From: Sinotaia quadrata
Taxonomy: Eukaryota; Mollusca; Gastropoda; Architaenioglossa; Viviparidae
Assembly: GCA_028829895.1 (NCBI GenBank)
Contig: CM054184.1
Location: 24,941,201-25,005,200 of the forward strand
DNA length: 64,000 nt
Direction: 5' to 3'
Made by a program: the position numbers and the translations under genes. Below, in pieces: positions 12,984 through 24,868 of the stretch (the stretch's first letter is position 1; each line of letters starts with the position of its first letter). The notes beneath the pieces are model-generated. The model ran no database searches, was not told the origin of the DNA, and saw only the letters and a program-made list of their open reading frames with translations.

Positions 12984-13277
12984 CCTGTATAAATTAGCCA
13001 CTAACTGATGACATAGAAATGCATATAAGGCAAAGTCGTGAATATAGAAATAGATGAATTGATGGGATAAATAGACAGAATGGTTACATATAATATAAGA
13101 ATGGACGAGATGATATGAATGAATGATGGATGAACATATGGAGCTGGCCGAAATGATAGGATGGTTAAAATGGATGGGATGAGCAAAGGGAATAAATAAA
13201 TGAAGAGGTGAAGTAAATAGCTGGATGGTGGAAGTTTCCATGTATGGATGGATAGGTAGACAGATGGTTGAAACACT
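12984..13277. repeat. Degenerate GATG/GGAT-rich low-complexity tract
   Basis: Purine-rich with scattered ATGGATG, GATGGG and ATGAATG. Reverse-strand open frames here are by-products of the bias. Confidence 0.7.
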
Positions 13278-13937
13278 TTGTAAGGATGGTGTGGCAGAGT
13301 AAATTTGTCTACCCTTATTTCTATACTTAATAATTATATCTTTGTTGCTAATGTCAATGTGACCTGACGTTGAGCACTGCTTATGATGGTATTTTTTTTG
13401 GTAAGCGTCAGCTTTGGAGTAAACAACACAGGTAAAGAATGTAACTTGCTGATGTAATCTAAACCCGTTCCAAGGGATAAGCAGTTTTATTATTCAATGG
13501 CTAAGATTAATAAGAATGGGACCTGCCAATGGGCTGAGATAAAAGTTTACCTTCTAAAATAATTCTATTCTCTAATCACTCTGAATCTGTTGTGACAAAC
13601 GTCCAGTCATGAAAGCACCCATTAGCTTAATGATGAGTTAACGGATTGATTGACAGAAAATGTACTTGATATTTCCTGCATTTTGCTACTGATATATTAT
13701 AATTGCGTTTTATGTAGAGATGTATTATATGGGTAGACAATCACTTCTACAATTGTGAATTATGATGCTTGTATGTTATATGTGACTTACATGACATTGT
13801 TTCTAGTGAACATGTTCATAAACTATTAAGTTGTATTTATTATGCTGTATGTGTGTATTGGGCTAATAAATACTTTAGCAGGAAACTGTAAGTTGAGACT
13901 TGAATGTAAGAAAGAATGAGTTAGAGATGAATAAAAT

Positions 13938-14947
13938 GGAAAACTTAGCATTTGTTCCCTGATTATATTTTACAGGGAACTAGCAGCCATTTTTATTCTA
14001 AAATCTATGGAATTTTTAGAATTTCCCAATTTATTGATTTGAGAAGTCTCTACCCTCAGTGTGTAAGGATACACTGCACTATGTTAATGTATGACAGCAA
14101 GGAATGCTCAACTACATCATAGAATTTCTGGTATAAGGGAAGTAACTGGAGATTGCTACATTGTTGTTCTACTTTGAGAGAACTAATACAGGGAAGGAGC
14201 ACCCAGATTAGTCTCAAGAGAACAGTGGCCCATGGAACATTTTACAGCATGCTAGAAACACGTGAAGGTTTGACGTGAACAATAAACTTGTGACATTGTT
14301 AGGAAAGCATGACGTGAAGGATTGACAATTCTGCTGTGAACAATAAAATTGTGACATTGTTATGAAAGCAGGTGAAAGACTATTACAACATTATCTCGAC
14401 AAGGTTATGTACAAACTATTATCACTTATCTCTCTATAACTCCATTTCAGTTCTCTGATAAGAATGATCCTTTGATTTATATTGACACTAACCTGCTGAA
14501 TTATGTATTGGGATATAATACTCTATAACTATTGAAGCTATTCAAATGTGGTTCATGAAAATATTGACGTCAAATAATCTTTTCATTGTATTTGTTAAAT
14601 GTATATAAATTGTTACATTTCTTACAAATATTGATAACCTTTGTTGGAGATATAGTGGATGGTGGCTCACTAAATACAGATTAAAGAAGGATTTATCTTC
14701 TCCTTTGGTAAGAAGCTTTCCATCAATGGAAATAGTATGTGATAGTAAATGTGTGTCTTTAATTTTGTGGAAGAGAGAAAACGTTTACAGTGCCAACATG
14801 TCCGGCAAGCGAGAGAGATGTAAGGTGTCTTCTAGATAATTACTAATAACATAAATTAAGATTCTCATCACATGTAATTAGTTATGGATGATTAATAAAA
14901 ATAATAATAATAATAATAAGCATAGCCAACACCAAGAATGGTGTTGT
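13938..14947 (-). repeat. Dispersed repeat family, inverted copy outside the gene (copy 3)
   Basis: This is the reverse orientation of copies 1 and 2. It begins with the 3' block (AACTTAGCATTTGTTCCCTG), includes the middle block missing from copy 1, and ends near a GGTGTTG. An internal direct repeat of about 70 bp (14278-14375) holds two copies of the GTGACATTGTTA segment. Confidence 0.75.
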
Positions 14948-15258
14948 CATAGATAGTAGGATAACTTGTGGATGGATAGATGGCGAAAAGGAAGACTTGC
15001 AACTTCCAGCAAGAGAGATCAATTTAAATAAGACTGTATACTAAGTGACTTACAAGTAGTGCTTGATTCAATGTAAACACTCTTCAATATGCATTGTTTG
15101 TATATATATATGCAAGTCCATTTCTAGTACATATCCTGATAACACTGGAAAACAAGAGATTCCTTCCACTTTTTAAAATTCACAATAATAAAATGCAACG
15201 TATAGTGGAATGAATGCAACTGTAATGGTTGCATGTGTGTCACATTGTATCAAAGAAA

Positions 15259-15515
15259 AGATACTTAAAATCTGGATTACGCAGGGTGCCAGGTTTTGTT
15301 TTCTTGTTTTAAAAGAGAATAGATACTTAAAATCTGAATTATGCAGGGTGCCAGGTTTTGTTTTCTTGTTTTAAAAAAGAACAGATACTTAAAATCTGGA
15401 TTATGCAGGGTGCCAGGTTTTGTTTTGTTGTTTTAAAAAAGAATAGATACTTAAAATCTGAATTACGCAGGGTGCCAGGTTTTGTTTTGTTGTTTTAAAA
15501 GAGAATAGATACGTA
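15259..15515. repeat. Four-to-five-unit 62-bp minisatellite
   Basis: AGATACTTAAAATCTG at 15259, 15321, 15383 and 15445, with a fifth partial unit at 15507. Each contains GCAGGGTGCCAGGTTTTG. Confidence 0.95.
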
Positions 15516-15628
15516 AAGCTGACGGATGTTTTCTTTTTCTTTTTTTTTAAGAGACAAGAAACGTAAAATTCGATGTATGAGACTGCCAATGTTTTCTAAA
15601 AGATAAATGTCATATCCAGCTTTAAAAA

Positions 15629-15753
15629 ATATTCCAAATTGTAAATGTAGTGTTTATGAATGTCTTATATAATGTTAAAGGAGTATATCAAATATTCCAA
15701 ATTGTAAATGTAGTGTTTATGAATGCCTTATATCATGTTAAAGGAGTATATCC
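15629..15753. repeat. Two-unit 63-bp repeat
   Basis: ATTCCAAATTGTAAATGTAG starts at 15631 and 15694. Confidence 0.95.
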
Positions 15754-15831
15754 TTAACTATAAGTACAAGGAATCTGAAACAAAATAATGTCAGGTGGAC
15801 AATTAAATGCGAAGACATTACACGCACGTGA

Positions 15832-15901
<70 letters not shown>
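15832..15901. repeat. (TG)n microsatellite
   Basis: About 70 bp of TG. Confidence 0.97.
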
Positions 15902-15902
<1 letters not shown>

Positions 15903-17350
15903 TACTTCGACTATGTAAAGCAGTATATCAACTATTCATGCATGTGTTTATGCTTGCAATTCAAAGCTATGTATATATTATTATGTATACATTGAGCTAA
16001 CACACTTTTGCATTAATATGCATATATGCTATTGCAACAAAGAGATTTTTTTCTCAAAATGCTCAGCTACAAACTGAAAGGAAAAGATTCTGTTTCTCTC
16101 TTTCCATCAAACTCTTCTGGGGTTTATAAAGTAAATTTTTTGTTTTCGGGAAAATATATTTAATGTTTATGAATTATTGCACGAACCATAATAACGTTTT
16201 TTAAAAACTGTGTACAAACAATATGCATGTTTCTATAAGTATACTCTTCTGATGAAGACTATTTAGTCAAAACGTCCACTCTCCCTGAACGATTATTTTT
16301 TTTAAATAGTATATATTTACAAATTGTTTACATTTTCTTGTTGCACTTTTTCGTTTAATGCTTAGTAGTCATTTGATACTGTGCAATGTATATAAAGAGC
16401 TTTACATTTTGTGTTCGTTAGCTTTGTTGAACGCTGGGCACTCTCGATACAAATCAGTACTGTAGTAAATAGCTCATTTTAAATAAATTAAATCTTTTCT
16501 TCTTAGAATGAAGACCACATTAGTAATTCAGGAATAATTCTAAATATGCTAACACCCAGTCTCATACGGGAATAACTAAGGAAAAAAGTTATTTATGCTA
16601 ATGATCAGTCGCTTGATAAGCTAAATAAGAAGTCCATTCATGCGTGAAACAGAACAGCTGTATGACTTCCAGCTGATATTCAGATAGCGTGCCAGTAGAG
16701 CAGCTTTATTAAACTTTATTGGGACAATAACATGTGTTCCATTTATAGAGTCGTCTGGAAAGTAGATCCGATAATCGCTTCTGACTGAATTTTAAAAGAG
16801 TGCTTACTTGTCCTACGTGTGATTTTAATACAGCTCGTTAATTGTTTGCTAAATCCTAGTGATTTTAATATATATTACAGGTATTAGTTTTATGTATATT
16901 TTAAAAATAAAAATCGTTAGGTCCTACTTGCATTACGCGTGATTTAATACTTGTAGCTATCAAACATCTTGTTACACACAAAAATATAAAACTAACCAAT
17001 ACCGTTTTAGATACAGATACATAGGTTGAATACAAATGACATCTAGCTAGATCTTCTTAAACTGGATCTGAATGTATTATATAAATGACAGACTCGCTAA
17101 ACAAGGAGGGAGGAAAAGCTTAGAACAGTTTACTGACAGACCCGCTGAGTGTTTATGAACAAGGAGGGAGAGAAAAGTGGACTAATAGATCAATTATCTG
17201 ATAGATGGTCATTTATCACAATGTGAATATCAGACTGACAGATATAAACAGATATCTTGCAGTTTACCTGTAGCGAATATTAGTCAGTAATATTTTAACG
17301 AAAATTAATCAAAGTGTTCATCCACGTTCAAGGGTGTTGAGTTGTCGCTT
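15902..17350. other. Unassigned AT-rich stretch
   Basis: No gene seen. A segment at 16243-16291 (TGATGAAGACTATTTAGTCA, then AAACGTCCAC) resembles the TGAAGAC...TCGAAACGT ends common in some invertebrate retroelements, but this is a weak match. Confidence 0.4.
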
Positions 17351-18464
17351 TTCTGTTAATGTTGTCCTACTAATTTCCCTTTAATCAACTTGAAAATCTC
17401 TGTATTATTTGCTGTTAATGTTGTCCTACTAATTTCCCTTTAATCAACTTGAAAATCTCTATTATTTGCTGTTAATGTTGTCCTACTAATTTCCCTTTAA
17501 TCAACTTGAAAATCTCTATTATTTGCTGTTAATGTTGTCCTACTAATTTCCCTTTAATCAACTTGAAAATCTCTGTATTATTTGCTGTTAATGTTGTCCT
17601 ACTAATTTCCCTTTAATCAACTTGAAAATCTCTGTATTATTTGCTGTTAATGTTGTCCTACTAATTTCCCTTTAATCAACTTGAAAATCTCTGTATTATT
17701 TGTTGTTAATGTTGTCCTACTAATTTCCCTTTAATCAACTTGAAAATCTCTGTATTATTTGCTGTTAATGTTGTCCTACTAATTTCCCTTTAATCAACTT
17801 GAAAATCTCTATTATTTGCTGTTAATGTTGTCCTACTAATTTCCCTTTAATCAACTTGAAAATCTCTATTATTTGCTGTTAATGTTGTCCTACTAATTTC
17901 CCTTTAATCAACTTGAAAATCTCTGTATTATTTGCTGTTAATGTTGTCCTACTAATTTCCCTTTAATCAACTTGAAAATCTCTGTATTATTTGCTGTTAA
18001 TGTTGTCCTACTAATTTCCCTTTAATCAACTTGAAAATCTCTGTATTATTTGTTGTTAATGTTGTCCTACTAATTTCCCTTTAATCAACTTGAAAATCTC
18101 TGTATTATTTGCTGTTAATGTTGTCCTACTAATTTCCCTTTAATCAACTTGAAAATCTCTATTATTTGCTGTTAATGTTGTCCTACTAATTTCCCTTTAA
18201 TCAACTTGAAAATCTCTATTATTTGCTGTTAATGTTGTCCTACTAATTTCCCTTTAATCAACTTGAAAATCTCTGTATTATTTGCTGTTAATGTTGTCCT
18301 ACTAATTTCCCTTTAATCAACTTGAAAATCTCTGTATTATTTGCTGTTAATGTTGTCCTACTAATTTCCCTTTAATCAACTTGAAAATCTCTGTATTATT
18401 TGTTGTTAATGTTGTCCTACTAATTTCCCTTTAATCAACTTGAAAATCTCTGTATTATTTGCTG
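17351..18464. repeat. 19-unit minisatellite with a 350-bp six-monomer higher-order repeat
   Basis: Monomers are 59 bp (long, CTCTGTATTATT) or 57 bp (short, CTCTATTATT). The order long-short-short-long-long-long repeats three times plus one monomer. The marker monomer start TGTTGTTAAT falls at 17701, 18051 and 18401, exactly 350 bp apart. Other positions are almost identical between monomers. Confidence 0.98.
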
Positions 18465-19314
18465 GATATTTTCATAAATATATGTTTGTGTGAGAGATGC
18501 ACATAACACATCCGCTGACACTACTTGTGTGTGAATGCAATTGTATATATTTGAAATATTAATTTACTCTTTTCGGTGTGCTTGAATAGTGCAATTTTAT
18601 TATTACTTAGCTCATGACCTAAAGTCATTTAAACAAGTCAAACACCGCGTTATTTAAAAAAAACAATTACATCAAGATACAAGTCATATAAAAATTAATT
18701 AAACAAAATAAAATTAAAGATGAAGAAATAGTGTGTGTGTGTGTGGGGGGGGGGGGAATCATTACTTTTAATAAAGTAAAATTTAAAATACATATTTTTA
18801 GTAAGATATGTTTGTTGCATTTATGCATTGATGAAAACTAATAATGTTTAACATGATTAATACAGTCTAATTTTTCCCTTGTGCACGATTACCATTACAA
18901 GAGTGCCATGGCTCTAGTTTTATCTTAAGACATGCACTAACAGAGTGTGTCTGTTTCTTCCTTTTGTGTTTGTATTTGAACGAACGGATGCCAAGTAGAT
19001 GACGGTAGATTTAAGTTAATTAGGGAAAAGTAATTAAGATTACTCGGCAAAGAAAGTATGGTTGACTTGTAAACAGCAAGCTTGCAATCAGAATCATTAG
19101 AATGCTTTCCTAATAAAACGACTTTCATTTTTATTCAAATCAAATTAGCGTACATGCTCTTGGCCGTCAATTATCAAAACTTAAAAATTCATTATTTTTG
19201 TTTACAAGTAATTTTCAGCAAAATTAAACATTTTGACGGTCAACAGATCCGCCGGGACTGAATGAGAACTAGGTATACATTTACTTATCAGTAATGTTAC
19301 CATTCAAAAGTATC
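18465..19314. other. Unassigned stretch after the higher-order array
   Basis: It contains a (GT)n-G12 tract at 18731-18756 and AT-rich sequence; no gene seen. The 19403-20212 interval is likewise without recognisable features. Confidence 0.6.
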
Positions 19315-19402
19315 CGACTACTACCATTTCTTACTGTCAGCTAGTTGTCAAAAGTGAGCGACTACTACCATTTGTTATTGTCAACTAGTTATCAAAAGTG
19401 AG
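19315..19402. repeat. Two-unit 44-bp repeat
   Basis: CGACTACTACCATTT and CAAAAGTGAG repeated at 19315 and 19359. Confidence 0.85.
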
Positions 19403-20212
19403 CATATAACAAGCACGTAACTACATAACTAACCGAAAAATATTTCGCACACAAAATCACCCAAGAAGCCCTTATATCTCATCGCAGCACTTACGTCCAT
19501 CCCAAAATAAAAGTTGAAACTTATATAAAATTAATATTTTGTAAAATGCTATTAAACGACCTGATTTAATCAGCATGTTGTTCTGCACCACTATGTGCAA
19601 TCATATACCAAGACATTTATTTTGTTTCACTTTACTCGCCAGTTTATGTAGTTCATTGATCGAGTATACTATACCAAGTCGTTTGCATTCGGAAATCGGT
19701 CAAGTATATCTGACTGCAAACTAACTGAAAATGCGCTTCCAGTAATTCAAGCAAGAACAGCCATAGCATCTCGTAATGTGACAAAGGGTGTGACACTTGC
19801 ACTTCTATTGCGACAGCTGCAAAATTCTATGAAACTATGTCACTCGAATGCTTGCTTCTGATATTGCGAAATGTGCAAGCGTCAAAATTTCGACAGGGGT
19901 GCTATCAAATGGCAGTGTCATGTGAGTCATAGGAGATTGATAACATGCCATATCGGTACTTACCATACATACCTCCCTGTAGTCATTTAGTGTATGGAAG
20001 TAGATACTCGGTTGAGCAATTAAACTCTTTTTTCCCCGCTTTTTATTAACAATTTCCATTGTTCGGTCATACACACTGTAATTCAGTTGAACAAACTAGC
20101 TGCCAGATGAGCACTCTGAAATGTTTTACTGAAGAAAGAAAAAAAACTCCTAAAATTCATTTGCTGGTTTTAGCAACCTTATATTAGTTCTTCACTTACT
20201 TACACATAATCG

Positions 20213-20570
20213 TGCTGCCCACATCATTTAGTCAAGTCTACGTCCGATATGTAGGCCCTCCTGATGTTCACGTCAAGTGATGCCCACATTTAGTCAAGTC
20301 CACGTCCGATATGTAGGCCCTCCTGATGTTCACGTCAAGTGATGCCCACATTTAGTCAAGTCTACGTCCGATATGTAGGCCCTCCTGATGTTCACGTCAA
20401 GTGATGCCCACATTTAGTCAAGTCCACGTCCGATATGTAGGCCCTCCTGATGTTCACGTCAAGTGATGCCCACATTTAGTCAAGTCTACGTCCGATATGT
20501 AGGCCCTCCTGATGTTCACGCCAAACGATGCCCACATTAGTATGTGAAGTCCACGTTCGATATTTAGGTC
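20213..20570. repeat. Six-unit 62-bp minisatellite with dimeric pattern
   Basis: TGCCCACATTTAGTCAAG occurs every 62 bp (20281, 20343, 20405, 20467). Units alternate AAGTCTACGTCC and AAGTCCACGTCC, giving a 124-bp dimer; the last unit is diverged. Confidence 0.95.
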
Positions 20571-22128
20571 CTTCTGATGTTTTGTGACAACGTACACAAA
20601 ATCACCCAGTGATAGATTGATAGATTTCAAAACGTCATCGATCACATCAGTATTTCATGAGTTATCTTTGGCAAGTATTTACATGTAACGTTTTTGAAAG
20701 GAAAAAGAATAAAAGTAACTATATAATTTGTATCAATAGGTTCATCCAGTGCGCTGTCTATTTTTTTTTTTTTTTAATGATGCTTTTACATAAAATCTGA
20801 ACTGCGAAGCCATCGTCATGAATGTTCCATTATCCAAATAGCTCGTTTAAAAATTTGTGTATTTGGTACTCTCAACAAGCAAACACCCTGTGATGCAATC
20901 TATTCTCCAACATTCCAGTCGATGAGTTTCCTGCGATTATCTAGCTCTCTTACCGTTTCTTGTGCGGACTACGTACGACAAATTTGCCAACATAAGGCGC
21001 ACTAAGCATTTATTTCCAAACGAGTGTCTCTCCGAATGTATCCATGAGCCCTCTGCGTGTGCAGAAAGAAACTCACTGGCTCTTTATCACACAAATCGTC
21101 AGGTCGTCTACTTGGCTTGTCTTCTTCGACTAGCACTACTGAAACGCTGAAGTCCAGTAGCAGTGTGAAAGAGGTTTTATACACAAGCGAGTGATGGCGG
21201 TGTACAGTGACGCATGCACCAATACATGCTACATACCTCCATGGCCTCTCGCTTTTAGCAAACCGCTGACTGTGTTGAGCCACTGTGAGTTATGTGTAGC
21301 CTACATGTGCTTTGCTTATGGCTGATGCTTCCCAAAGGCAGTTAGCCACTGAAATTTTGTCCATTTTACTGAATAGTCTGCGAGATAGGCCTATATGCAC
21401 CAAACATAACAAAGGTTCAGCTGACGGCTATCGCTGCATTAGTGCATTCAACCCTGCCATAGTACTGTATTCCATGTCTGTCAGTGACATGTTATTTCAG
21501 GCCACGCTGTGATTGTCTTTACCGCTTTCAGGATGCATCATATTTCCTTCAATAATTGCGGCAATACCAGAAATGCTCTTTTTCTACTCAGTCGGGCAAA
21601 TACAGCGGCAACAGAAAGACAACTCTAGTAGCAGATTCTTTAATTCAGTCAGTATTGACATTGTTTATTATTATTTTTTTACGTAACAGTCAACAGTTTA
21701 CTCCTTCCGTCAGTATGCTATTTCCAAATAAAGTACAGAATGTGTATTAAATACAAGGTTATGGAACTTAGGGAAACAAAACCCACAGCTTGTAAAAAAT
21801 GCAAACACAAGACACCACCCACCGAACACTCTCTCTTTCATATATATATTCAAAAGTTAATCTTTTATGGCAATTTACTACAATATTTTGTTTCAGATTT
21901 TTTCAAAATATCAATTGACTTAATAGCCCGAACTAACGTCGGATAAATTCTTCGGGCTGCTAAGTTTGGATTATTGGAAGTTCAGATTATATGGTTTGGG
22001 ATTACTGCGGATTATGAGAGAGAGAGTGAAATATATAGGTATTTACTTGGGCGGATCCTCCGCTGAACTCATAACCAGCCAAGCTCAACACACATGAGTT
22101 AGGAATCTGAGAGGACCGATTAAGCAAA
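20571..22128. other. Unassigned, relatively CpG-rich stretch
   Basis: Several short open frames on both strands (for example minus 21002-21283, 93 codons) show no family similarity I recognise. Could be regulatory or old repeat sequence; nothing firm. Confidence 0.5.
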
Positions 22129-22151
22129 GATAGATAGATAGATAGATAGAT
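22129..22151. repeat. (GATA)n microsatellite
   Basis: About five to six tetranucleotides. Confidence 0.9.
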
Positions 22152-22228
22152 TAACAATAAAATATGTCTATAATATTTAGTGCCAATGAAAAAAAAACAC
22201 CTTTGAATCAATATCAGAGTTGTCTACT

Positions 22229-22432
22229 GCCCTACAGTCACGTAACAGTAATGGCGGTACGTCTATTTATTAAACTACCCTACAGTCACGAACCAGTTAG
22301 TAATGGCGGTACGTGTATTTGTTAAACTGTCCTACAGTCAGGTAACAGTAATGGCAGTACGTGTTTTTGTTAAACTGCCCTACAGTCGCGTAACAGTTAG
22401 TAATGGCGGTACGTGTATTTTCTTTACCACAC
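22229..22432. repeat. Four-unit minisatellite with alternating 48/52-bp units
   Basis: CCTACAGTC starts at 22231, 22279, 22331 and 22379. Units alternate between GTAACAGTAATGG and an ACAGTTAGTAATGG form, so the array is a repeated dimer. Confidence 0.9.
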
Positions 22433-22439
22433 TGATACA

Positions 22440-23045
22440 AACATTGTTTTTTAATAATTTTTCCCCCACTCTGGGCATTTAAAGCATTTTCCCCCACTTC
22501 TGCGAACACTGCTAACTTAATTCTTTTCCCATACTGATGGTCATTTAAAGTCTTTTCTCTTGCTTCTGCTGACTCTAGTTACTTCGCCACTTCAGCAACA
22601 ATGATCGTTTAAATTTTTTTTCACCATTGCCTAAACTTGTGATTAAAGTAATCTTTCTCGTTTGTGCTAACATTGATCTTTTATAAATTATACATCACTT
22701 CTGCTATCACTGGTCAATGAATCTTTTTCACCACTTCTGAATATTACTAAAACACTGATCATTAACGTATAATCACCACTAGTGCTAAAACTGGTCATTA
22801 GAGTCTTTTTCACCACTGCCAATACTGATCGTTTGTGTTTTTCAACACTACTGCTAACATGGGTCCTAAAAGTTTCTTTCACCACTACTGCTAATACGGA
22901 TCATTAAAATCTTTTCCACTACTACTGCTAACACTCGTCAAAGTAATTTCCACCACTACTGCTAACACTCGTCAAAGTAATTTCCACCACTACTGCTAAA
23001 ATTAGTCATTAGTCTTTTTCTCCCTACTGCTAAATCTGGTCATTT
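22440..23045. repeat. Degenerate minisatellite of about 36-60 bp units
   Basis: Many diverged units with the core CACCACTACTGCTAACACTG and GTCATTAAAGTCTTTT. The two best-matching units are at 22920-22990. Confidence 0.75.
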
Positions 23046-23867
23046 AAATAATCACCCTAAGTCGCAATATAGGTGACCTATTTAAGAAATTTTTTTTAAT
23101 TGTCGAAAAAAAAACAAATTTAACTGGAAGTGATTGTCGACAGCAATAACATGCAATCTGGATAATTAAATATTTCAATCCTATTATCAGAATACTTTCT
23201 TATTTCCTTATAAATGTTTGATAGTTACATACCTTAGATTATCAGGCAGTGCACACCCGCCAACATCCCAGCTTCGACCCGCAGCCTGTTAAATTTTCTT
23301 CACATTTGTACTTTTAACATTAGTATTTGTATTTAACACTTACTTTGTAGATTTAACAACTATAAAATAAAGTTATTAGAATGTAGTAAAAAAAAAAAAA
23401 TAGGGTATTATTATTATCATTGAATTTTGTGTCAATAAATATTTTTAGCAAAGGTCGTTGTAAAATATATAAATATTTGTGCCACATCTCCGTTGCTTTA
23501 CAATCAGCTCGTGTGCAATGTCCTTTATTGCACCGATTTTCGCTACGTTTACATTATGTGATTTGCAATTGTACGATTGGTACTAACATTTTTATTTATG
23601 AATTATTTTGTACGTACTTTAAGTTTCCAAAATTATATTTTCATCGTTATGGAAACTTATTGTTTTATTTAATGACAGTAAAGGAAAGGTAACAACAGTA
23701 TACCAAAAACTGGCAAAAATAAAAAGAGATTGATTGAAAATGAACATCGTATTTTCCCAGAGATGTGGAAACTGAAATATGTTTGTGTACAACAATAAAA
23801 TTGCATGCCTAATATGTAGAGACTCCATTTCCATTTGCAAGGAGTACAGAGACATTATGATACAGCC

Positions 23868-24099
23868 CAGGGCCGCCGAGAGAAAGTTCGGGCCGGTACA
23901 AAGGTGTGTTAGCCCTTATACAAAGTTCAACACACTTGTATTTTTTTCATAGGTTATGTCAAACAAGGCTGCAAAGCGGTTTTCCTGTATTGTTTTTCTT
24001 TTTAAAAATTTGGTTTTGTAAAAATGTATTCATGGACCCCCTTTGAGCTCCTTGGGCCCCGGAACAATGTACCGGCTGCCTCCCCTCTCCTCAGGCCTG
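23868..24099. mobile_element. MITE with GC-rich inverted ends (hAT-like)
   Basis: The left end CAGGGCCGCCGAGAG...GGGCCGGTACAA pairs with a right end that reads, reversed, CAGGCCTGAGGAGAG...CAGCCGGTACA. The flanks ATACAGCC (23860-23867) and ATGCAGAC (24100-24107) agree at 6 of 8 positions, as expected of a decayed 8-bp target duplication. 232 bp, non-coding. Confidence 0.65.
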
Positions 24100-24868
24100 A
24101 TGCAGACGACAAATCAAAATGTGAACGCTGCAAAGATGCGCAAACAAAAGTTGTCAAAGTTACTGCTTCAAATATTAATCTGATAAATATTTTGAAAGTA
24201 TAAATTTTAGTATATAGTTTTGTAAAATGAAACAATAAAGCAAATACACTAAACAGGCTATGTTATTTATCGGAATTAAAAAGCTAAACAAGATAAATAT
24301 ATATTTATTACTTTTAAAATTAATTTAAAACACAAATCATGTGTTGTCTTGAAGTGACATCAGACAAGGGGTCAAATGGCTGCAAATGTAATTTTCTCTG
24401 GCACAGTGGAACCCCGCAATGATGCGATTTCAGATATAACACGGTCATGGCATGGCTCCAGAAATTTCGTACATATATATATTAGATGTTGAATTCAGAC
24501 ACAATGATCTGTGACAAAATTATTGAATATTTTTAATGTGTGATTTTTCAATGGAATTACATGCATTATGGATGAAATGCATGGCATGATGGCACTATAC
24601 GGTGTTGATACACTATTCATGATATAACGTCAGTCAGGGTATTATAGGTCAATGTGTATTATCGTACAAATAATTAAAAATTAGAAAAATTATTTAAAGC
24701 AAAATAATAACCTATAAATATATTATCCATCCATTATTTTTAATATATCTTAATAATGCATTTCATTTAATATTCGTCTGATAATTATAACCCGCATTCA
24801 GTAAATTCATTATATTTAGTTTTGTGGACACAAAGTAGATGATTCGAACCCAAAAGCGTGCATTATCG
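24100..24868. other. Unassigned stretch between MITE and Gypsy remnant
   Basis: AT-rich; apart from the short dispersed repeat near its right end I see nothing recognisable. Confidence 0.6.
24788..24831. repeat. Short dispersed repeat, copy b
   Basis: TAACCCGCATTCAGTAAATTC to TTTTGTGGACACA matches 9163-9210 with few changes. It lies shortly upstream of the Gypsy remnant. Confidence 0.6.

Noticed and set aside
12942..13276. Minus-strand frames of 91-99 codons
   Set aside because: Low-complexity GATG-rich sequence; biased composition, no domain.
17351..18464. CRISPR-like array
   Set aside because: Units are contiguous tandem copies without unique spacers, in a eukaryotic sequence.
20962..21946. 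Cluster of short open frames as a gene
   Set aside because: None exceeds about 93 codons, no family similarity, and no consistent splice phase could be drawn between them.
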